The notes beneath the pieces were generated by a model. It did not search any database and was not told the origin of the DNA. It saw only the letters and a list, made by a program, of their open reading frames with translations. Shown piece by piece: positions 4,552 through 8,860 of a stretch of 8,860 bases of DNA. Source of the DNA: Lachnospiraceae bacterium UBA3711 (lineage in GTDB: Bacteria; Bacillota; Clostridia; Lachnospirales; Lachnospiraceae); NCBI GenBank assembly GCA_002371345.1, contig DFHY01000079.1, forward strand, positions 18,645-27,504, read 5' to 3'. Position numbers and translations under genes: made by a program. Every line of letters begins with the position of its first letter. Position 1 is the stretch's first letter.

Positions 4552-7146
4552 ATGGCTACATTTACTGTAAACGGCAGGACGGTTGTTGTCCCTAAAAACC
4601 GGAAGCTTATCCGGTTTCTTCGTGATGATCTCCATCTTACTTCAGTGAAGGACGGCTGCAGCGAAGGTGCCTGCGGAACCTGTCATGTCCTGGTTGACGG
4701 AAAGCCGGTGAAGGCATGTGTTCAGCAGACAGACAAGCTTGAGGGAAAGAGTGTTCTTACGGTTGAGGGACTGTCCGGCTGGGAGATGGAGGTATTCACC
4801 TATGCCTTCGGCAAGGCCGGCGCTGTGCAGTGCGGATTCTGTATTCCGGGGATGGTTATAAGCGCGAAGGCGCTGATTGATTCGAATCCGTCACCAACAC
4901 GCGAGGAGGCGGCGCACGCGATCCGCAACAATATCTGCCGGTGCACCGGATATGTCAAGATCATTGACGGGATCCTCCTTGCCGCAAAGATATTCCGTGA
5001 TGGGAAGCTTCCGGGGGAGAAGACTGATGACTTCAGAGTCGGCTCCAGTGTCAGCCGCATTGATGTGGGAGAGAAGGTCGGGGGATACGGAAAATATCCG
5101 GACGACATATATGTAGAGGGTATGTGCTACGGCAGTGCCGTACGGTCGGAATATCCGCGCGCGAGGGTACTTCATATCGATACTTCTGCCGCGGAGGCGC
5201 TGGAGGGCGTTGTATGTGTTCTGACGGCAAAGGACATACCGGGAAAGAACTATATCGGACATATAGAGAAGGACCAGCCGACTCTGATACCCGAGGGCGA
5301 GATCACACACTATCTGGGTGATTCCATAGCTCTGGTCTGTGCCCGCAGCCTTGAAGTGCTGGAGGAAGCCAGGAAGCTGGTGAAGGTAGAGTATGAGGTG
5401 CTGCCCGCGGTCCACAGCCCTGAGGAAGCCTCGGAAAAAGGCGCTCCTCTGGTCTTCGAGACCGCCGGTGACAATATACAGGCTCATAAGCATGTGTCGA
5501 GAGGAAATGCTGAGGAGGCAATCAAAAACAGCAGATATGTGCTTCATCACCAGTTCAGCACACCGTGGACGGAGCACGCGTTTCTGGAACCGGAGTGCTG
5601 TGTGGCGATCCCTCTGGAAAATGGCGGAGTGAAGCTTCTCACAACCGATCAGAGTACCCACACGACGCTTCATGAGTGCGCGGAAATGCTTGGCGTGGAC
5701 TATGATCACTGCCTGGTGGAGAACCAGCTGGTCGGTGGCGGCTTCGGAGGCAAGGAAGACATGACGGTTCAGCATCACGCCGCACTGATAGCGTATGTTG
5801 CCCGTGTTCCGGTGAAGGTGAAGCTGTCGCGCAGGGAATCGATTCTTGTACATCCCAAGCGTCATCCGTTCAGGATGGATTTTACAATGGGATGCGATGA
5901 GCATGGGATCATCCAGGGCATCAAGGCAAGCGTTGTATCAGACACGGGGGCATTTGCGTCGCTGGGCGGTCCGGTTCTGGAGAGGGCCTGCACTCACGCG
6001 GCAGGGCCGTATGCCTATGATAACTTTGAGATCGACGGAACCGCTTATTACACGAACAACCCTCCTGCCGGCGCTTTCCGCGGATTCGGGGTAACCCAGA
6101 CCTGCTTTGCGACTGAGACGCTGCTTAACATGATGGCGGACCTTGTCGGAATATCCCCGTGGGAGATCCGGTACCGCAATGCTGTCAGGCCCGGAGGAGT
6201 TCTTCCGAACGGGCAGATCGTCGGCCCGGAGACCGGACTGGTGGAGACGCTGGAAGCAGTCAGGCCGTATTATGATGAAGCCGTACGGAATGGTGATCCG
6301 GTGGGGCTGGCATGCGCTATGAAGAACGCGGGAGTCGGGGTCGGACTGCCTGACTACGGCCGCGTAAAGCTCATAGTTGAAGACGACGCGAAGGTGCACA
6401 TTTACTCCGGAGCGTCCTGTATCGGACAGGGACTCGGAACTGTTCTGGTACAGATGGTTGTCACGAATGCCGGTATTGGGAGGGAGGATATTGTCTACGA
6501 GCGCAGCAACACCTGGATAGCCCCGGACTCCGGCGACACCTCCGGTTCGCGGCAGACGCTTGTAACCGGCGAGGCTCTCAGACGAGCGTGTGAGAAGCTT
6601 AAAGAAGCACTCAGGGAGCATATTCTTGCGGATCTGAAGGGATTGGAGTTCTATGGCGAATATCTTGCCGCGACTGATCCGCTCGGTTCCGACAAGAAGA
6701 ACCCGGTATCCCATGTGGCCTACGGATACGCGACGCAGATGTGTGTTCTCGACAGGGAGACGGGCCGCGTCAGGAAGATAGTCGCCGCCCATGATGTCGG
6801 GAAGGCGGTCAATCCCCGCTCTTGCGAGGGGCAGATCGAGGGCGGAGTAGTGATGTCTATGGGATATGCCCTGACTGAGCAGTATCCGATAGATGAGAAC
6901 TGCAGGCCGACCGCGAAGTATGGAACTCTTGGACTGTTCAGAGCGGACCAGATCCCTGAGATCAAGGCTATCGTTGTGGATAAGCCGGGCCTGGATCTGG
7001 CTAACGGAGCAATCGGCATCGGTGAGATCACGGCTATTCCTACGGCGCCGGCTATCGCGGACGCGTATTTCCGCTATGACGGCAGGAGGAGGTTCAGCCT
7101 GCCGCTTGAGGATACCCCGTATGAGAAAAAGAAAGCAAAGCGGTAG
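4552..7146 (+). CDS. Xanthine dehydrogenase-like molybdenum hydroxylase, FAD-less single chain (selenium-dependent type likely)
   Basis: This 864-residue cytoplasmic enzyme probably hydroxylates purines such as xanthine. In order it has a plant-type [2Fe-2S] domain (C36, C41, C44, C56), a helical [2Fe-2S] domain (C94, C97, C129, C131), and a large molybdopterin domain (about 175-845). There is no FAD domain, so electrons must leave through a partner protein. Aligning by motif to bovine xanthine oxidase, GGGFGGKE gives E402 (bovine E802), AFRGFG gives R510 (R880), GIGE gives catalytic E825 (E1261), and Q367 lies exactly 35 residues before E402, as Q767 does. The E/R pair favours purine over aldehyde substrates. 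The layout matches the clostridial selenium-dependent xanthine dehydrogenase family, recalled rather than searched. No cofactor-maturation genes are nearby. Fusion and active site are firm; selenium use is inferred from family. Confidence 0.9.
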   Translation: MATFTVNGRTVVVPKNRKLIRFLRDDLHLTSVKDGCSEGACGTCHVLVDGKPVKACVQQTDKLEGKSVLTVEGLSGWEMEVFTYAFGKAGAVQCGFCIPGMVISAKALIDSNPSPTREEAAHAIRNNICRCTGYVKIIDGILLAAKIFRDGKLPGEKTDDFRVGSSVSRIDVGEKVGGYGKYPDDIYVEGMCYGSAVRSEYPRARVLHIDTSAAEALEGVVCVLTAKDIPGKNYIGHIEKDQPTLIPEGEITHYLGDSIALVCARSLEVLEEARKLVKVEYEVLPAVHSPEEASEKGAPLVFETAGDNIQAHKHVSRGNAEEAIKNSRYVLHHQFSTPWTEHAFLEPECCVAIPLENGGVKLLTTDQSTHTTLHECAEMLGVDYDHCLVENQLVGGGFGGKEDMTVQHHAALIAYVARVPVKVKLSRRESILVHPKRHPFRMDFTMGCDEHGIIQGIKASVVSDTGAFASLGGPVLERACTHAAGPYAYDNFEIDGTAYYTNNPPAGAFRGFGVTQTCFATETLLNMMADLVGISPWEIRYRNAVRPGGVLPNGQIVGPETGLVETLEAVRPYYDEAVRNGDPVGLACAMKNAGVGVGLPDYGRVKLIVEDDAKVHIYSGASCIGQGLGTVLVQMVVTNAGIGREDIVYERSNTWIAPDSGDTSGSRQTLVTGEALRRACEKLKEALREHILADLKGLEFYGEYLAATDPLGSDKKNPVSHVAYGYATQMCVLDRETGRVRKIVAAHDVGKAVNPRSCEGQIEGGVVMSMGYALTEQYPIDENCRPTAKYGTLGLFRADQIPEIKAIVVDKPGLDLANGAIGIGEITAIPTAPAIADAYFRYDGRRRFSLPLEDTPYEKKKAKR

Positions 7147-7211
7147 TGTCAAGTGAAGCATGAAACATCTGAGCATAAAAATAAAGCCCGGATTCGGCCG
7201 GAGGCGGACAT

Positions 7212-7634
7212 ATGAAGAAACTGCGGATTCTCGGACGATTAATGAAGCATACCGGCGCTGACAGGATACTGTTGGGATTTTTACTCTTCTATATAGTCTG
7301 CGCATTTATTATATGGCTTACAGAACCGCAGATCAGCACATTCTGGGACGCCGTCTGGTACTGCTATGCGGTGATAACGACGGTCGGGTTCGGTGATGTG
7401 GTTGTGACGTCGCATTTATCAAGGATCATATCAATGATTCTGTCTGCGTACGCGGTTCTTGTCATAGCGATCATAACCGGTGTTGTCGTGAACTATTATA
7501 ATCAGATCATGGAGATGAGGCAGTCTGAGACAATTACGGCGGTACTGGACAGGCTGGAGCAGCTGCCGGAGATGTCGAAGGATGAACTGGAGGAATTGTC
7601 AGGACGGATAAAGACTATGCGGAATCATCGCTGA
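7212..7634 (+). CDS. Two-helix potassium channel subunit
   Basis: This 140-residue membrane protein has a first helix at about 19-36, a pore helix and selectivity filter TTVGFGD at 56-62, and a second helix at about 72-94. The filter matches the classic TVGYG/TVGFG potassium signature, and the small 2-TM layout fits the ion channel family that assembles as a tetramer. The C-terminal tail (about 100-140) is charged and predicted helical and may help tetramers form; it is too short for an RCK regulatory domain. GGAGG at 7200-7204 lies 7 bases before the ATG. The gene starts 65 bases after the dehydrogenase stop with no terminator between them, so co-transcription is plausible. Gating signal is not visible. 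Confidence 0.88.
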   Translation: MKKLRILGRLMKHTGADRILLGFLLFYIVCAFIIWLTEPQISTFWDAVWYCYAVITTVGFGDVVVTSHLSRIISMILSAYAVLVIAIITGVVVNYYNQIMEMRQSETITAVLDRLEQLPEMSKDELEELSGRIKTMRNHR

Positions 7635-7710
7635 GCCGAAGGCTCATAGCTGACCGCAATTATACTCCGCTCGCTCCTGACAGCGGAGAAATCCGTCATC
7701 AGCTTTCGGC
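7632..7710. repeat. Nested hairpins starting at the channel stop codon
   Basis: TGAGCC (7632-7637, containing the TGA stop) pairs with GGCTCA (7641-7646) around GAA. An alternative larger fold pairs GCCGAA (7635-7640) with TTCGGC (7705-7710), AGCT/GAC (7648-7654) with GTC and AGCT (7695-7704), and CTCCGCT (7665-7671) with AGCGGAG (7682-7688). The two folds compete for the same bases. No T-run follows directly, although TTTTT occurs at about 7723-7727. It could be a weak terminator or an RNA-stabilising 3' structure. The remaining gap to the next gene (7711-7868) shows no clear promoter. Confidence 0.55.
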
Positions 7711-7855
7711 GGGTAAATAATGTTTTTATGGACATGGCTTTTTGGCAGTATGTCTCGTATAACATATTGTCCGGAAAAAAGAGGCCAGGATGGATTGACT
7801 GGCAGGCCGCTAATCTGTTGAATTACTGATCGACAGATCATATGGATGTTGGATT

Positions 7856-7860
7856 GGAGG
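7856..7860 (+). promoter_or_regulatory. Ribosome binding site fixing the start at 7869
   Basis: GGAGG lies 8 bases before the ATG at 7869. The earlier in-frame ATG at 7842 would put this site inside the gene and would add an acidic stretch (MDVGLEESE) before the signal peptide, which is unlike an export signal. Confidence 0.88.
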
Positions 7861-7868
7861 AATCAGAA

Positions 7869-8804
7869 ATGACAAATAAGATAATGAAAATTGCGATGCT
7901 TACAGCAGCTGTCACGGCTATCGGAACGTCGGCCGCATTCGCGGGCGGAACTGAGAAGGTTGACAAACAGGGAATCAGATTCGAGATTCCGGAGGAGATC
8001 AAAGACCTTGTCAGTGTTGAGGACGGAGTGGACGCGGATACCATAGTCTCTGTCTATGAAACAGCTTCCGTTAAGGCTGCTGCGGCGATGGGCGAGGAGA
8101 ATGAAGGAGCAGGGTTCATCTTCAGCATCTCAACGATTCCCGAGAGCAGGATGAAGGAGCTTCGCTGCGGTGAGATGAGCGGCATGGAAGTCTTCGCTGA
8201 GGATGATGATCTCTACTATGTATATAATCACCCGACAGATGTGCGTTTTGTCAGGGAAGATTATGAGTCTGACGGAATTGAGGAGGATCAGTCACAGTGG
8301 TCAAAGATCAATGAGTGGGCCGGCCGGGAAGTCTGCAAAGAGATCCTTGCCAACAATCCTGAACTTGACCCGGAGTCATATACGAACACATATCTTGATA
8401 TGCTTCTTGCCCGGGCCGCGTACGAGCCGGGAACAAATTATGAACTGAGATCGCTTGAGTATGGCCCTGATCCGCTTGATCCGGCATCTATCGACGAGGA
8501 TGACTATATCGAGGATCTTGCCGAGGACTTTACATATGAAGAGATCGCCGACGCCAAGGCACCGGACGGCGAGTACTACGTGCTTGCGTTTAACCCCGGC
8601 GATGATGAGGTGAGGTTCGATTTCTTCAAGGCTTCTGACAGCAGGAACATTATCCGCGAGGTGAGGATGGTCGGCGATGAGGAGACCGAGACCTTCTATC
8701 AGGCCATTGTCAAGGATACGGATGATGCCGACAAGACTACCACAGGTATTGTTGAAGAGTGGTGCGCTGCCATCGCGAACGGCGGCGAGATCGATGACGA
8801 CTGA
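7869..8804 (+). CDS. Secreted acidic protein of unknown function
   Basis: The product has 311 residues and opens with a signal peptide (MTNKIMK, then a hydrophobic stretch) cut by type I peptidase after AAFA (residue 25). There is no lipobox cysteine. The mature protein is strongly acidic, with an Asp/Glu-rich region at about 200-228 and an acidic tail. Residues about 34-128 look like a compact alpha/beta unit: an IRFEIPEEIKDLV strand-helix, then VSVYETASV, GFIFSIST, a YYVYNHPTDVRF strand pair. I recall similar segments in unassigned secreted proteins of Lachnospiraceae, but cannot name a family. Cysteines 100, 156 and 299 remain in the mature chain. It lies 234 bp after the channel gene and ends at a strong terminator, so it is probably its own unit. 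Function unknown. Confidence 0.85.
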   Translation: MTNKIMKIAMLTAAVTAIGTSAAFAGGTEKVDKQGIRFEIPEEIKDLVSVEDGVDADTIVSVYETASVKAAAAMGEENEGAGFIFSISTIPESRMKELRCGEMSGMEVFAEDDDLYYVYNHPTDVRFVREDYESDGIEEDQSQWSKINEWAGREVCKEILANNPELDPESYTNTYLDMLLARAAYEPGTNYELRSLEYGPDPLDPASIDEDDYIEDLAEDFTYEEIADAKAPDGEYYVLAFNPGDDEVRFDFFKASDSRNIIREVRMVGDEETETFYQAIVKDTDDADKTTTGIVEEWCAAIANGGEIDDD

Positions 8805-8818
8805 CTGCTCACAGATAG

Positions 8819-8860
8819 GAATAAAAGAGGCGCCTGTTTACGCAGGTGCCTCTTTTATTC
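8819..8860. terminator. Strong bidirectional rho-independent terminator
   Basis: An 18-bp stem pairs 8819-8836 with 8843-8860, with one G-T pair, around a 6-base loop. A GC-rich core (GAGGCGCCTG and its partner) is flanked by AATAAAA on the left and TTTTATT on the right, so it can stop transcription from either direction. It begins 14 bases after the stop codon of the secreted-protein gene and may be shared with a convergent gene beyond the window. Confidence 0.92.

Noticed and set aside
4891..5904. 337-codon open frame on the minus strand
   Set aside because: Also antisense to the dehydrogenase, with no ribosome site or recognisable domain.
5938..7305. Long 455-codon open frame on the minus strand
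   Set aside because: It lies antisense to the dehydrogenase, whose motifs are unmistakable, and runs into the channel gene. Its translation shows no family features, so it is a codon-bias shadow.
4159..7790. Shared 12-mer AAGAGGCCAGGA at 4159-4170 and 7779-7790
   Set aside because: A repeated 12-mer is expected by chance in a window of this size, and the flanks do not match.

Overview
The window looks like a chromosomal stretch from an anaerobic gut or rumen Firmicute, most likely class Clostridia and possibly Lachnospiraceae. The reasons are AGGAGG-type ribosome sites, short signal peptides on very acidic secreted proteins, a one-chain molybdenum hydroxylase of the type found in clostridia, and moderate GC content. 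The taxonomic call is inference. No phage, transposase, CRISPR, tRNA or rRNA gene was seen.

Layout, left to right. Positions 10-110 hold a multi-tier imperfect inverted repeat just beyond the 3' end of the first gene. The first gene (126-2324, minus strand) encodes an amino-acid-permease-like membrane protein that continues through two more membrane helices into a complete GGDEF diguanylate cyclase domain; it is a candidate transporter-type sensor that makes cyclic di-GMP. A 629-bp divergent intergenic region (2325-2953) is rich in repeats: two 77-bp tandem copies plus a truncated third, a perfect palindrome with 15-bp arms, and a long GC-rich hairpin with 35-bp arms. It also carries the extended -10 promoter of the next gene. 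A secreted acidic beta-rich protein (2954-4141) follows and ends at a clear rho-independent terminator.

A second long non-coding stretch (4215-4551) has several hairpins and a cluster of CGAAG pentamers. It leads into an 864-residue xanthine dehydrogenase-like enzyme (4552-7146) with two [2Fe-2S] clusters and a molybdopterin domain but no FAD domain. A small two-helix potassium channel (7212-7634) lies 65 bp downstream and may be co-transcribed. A nested hairpin directly follows its stop codon. After a 234-bp gap comes a second secreted acidic protein of unknown function (7869-8804), closed by a long bidirectional terminator at the window end.

How the genes work together is mostly unclear. 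The hydroxylase probably oxidises purines in the cytoplasm. The permease-cyclase would couple an extracellular solute, perhaps an amino acid, to second-messenger signalling. The two secreted proteins are separate transcription units. The most notable items are the permease-GGDEF fusion and the repeat-dense intergenic region beside it.
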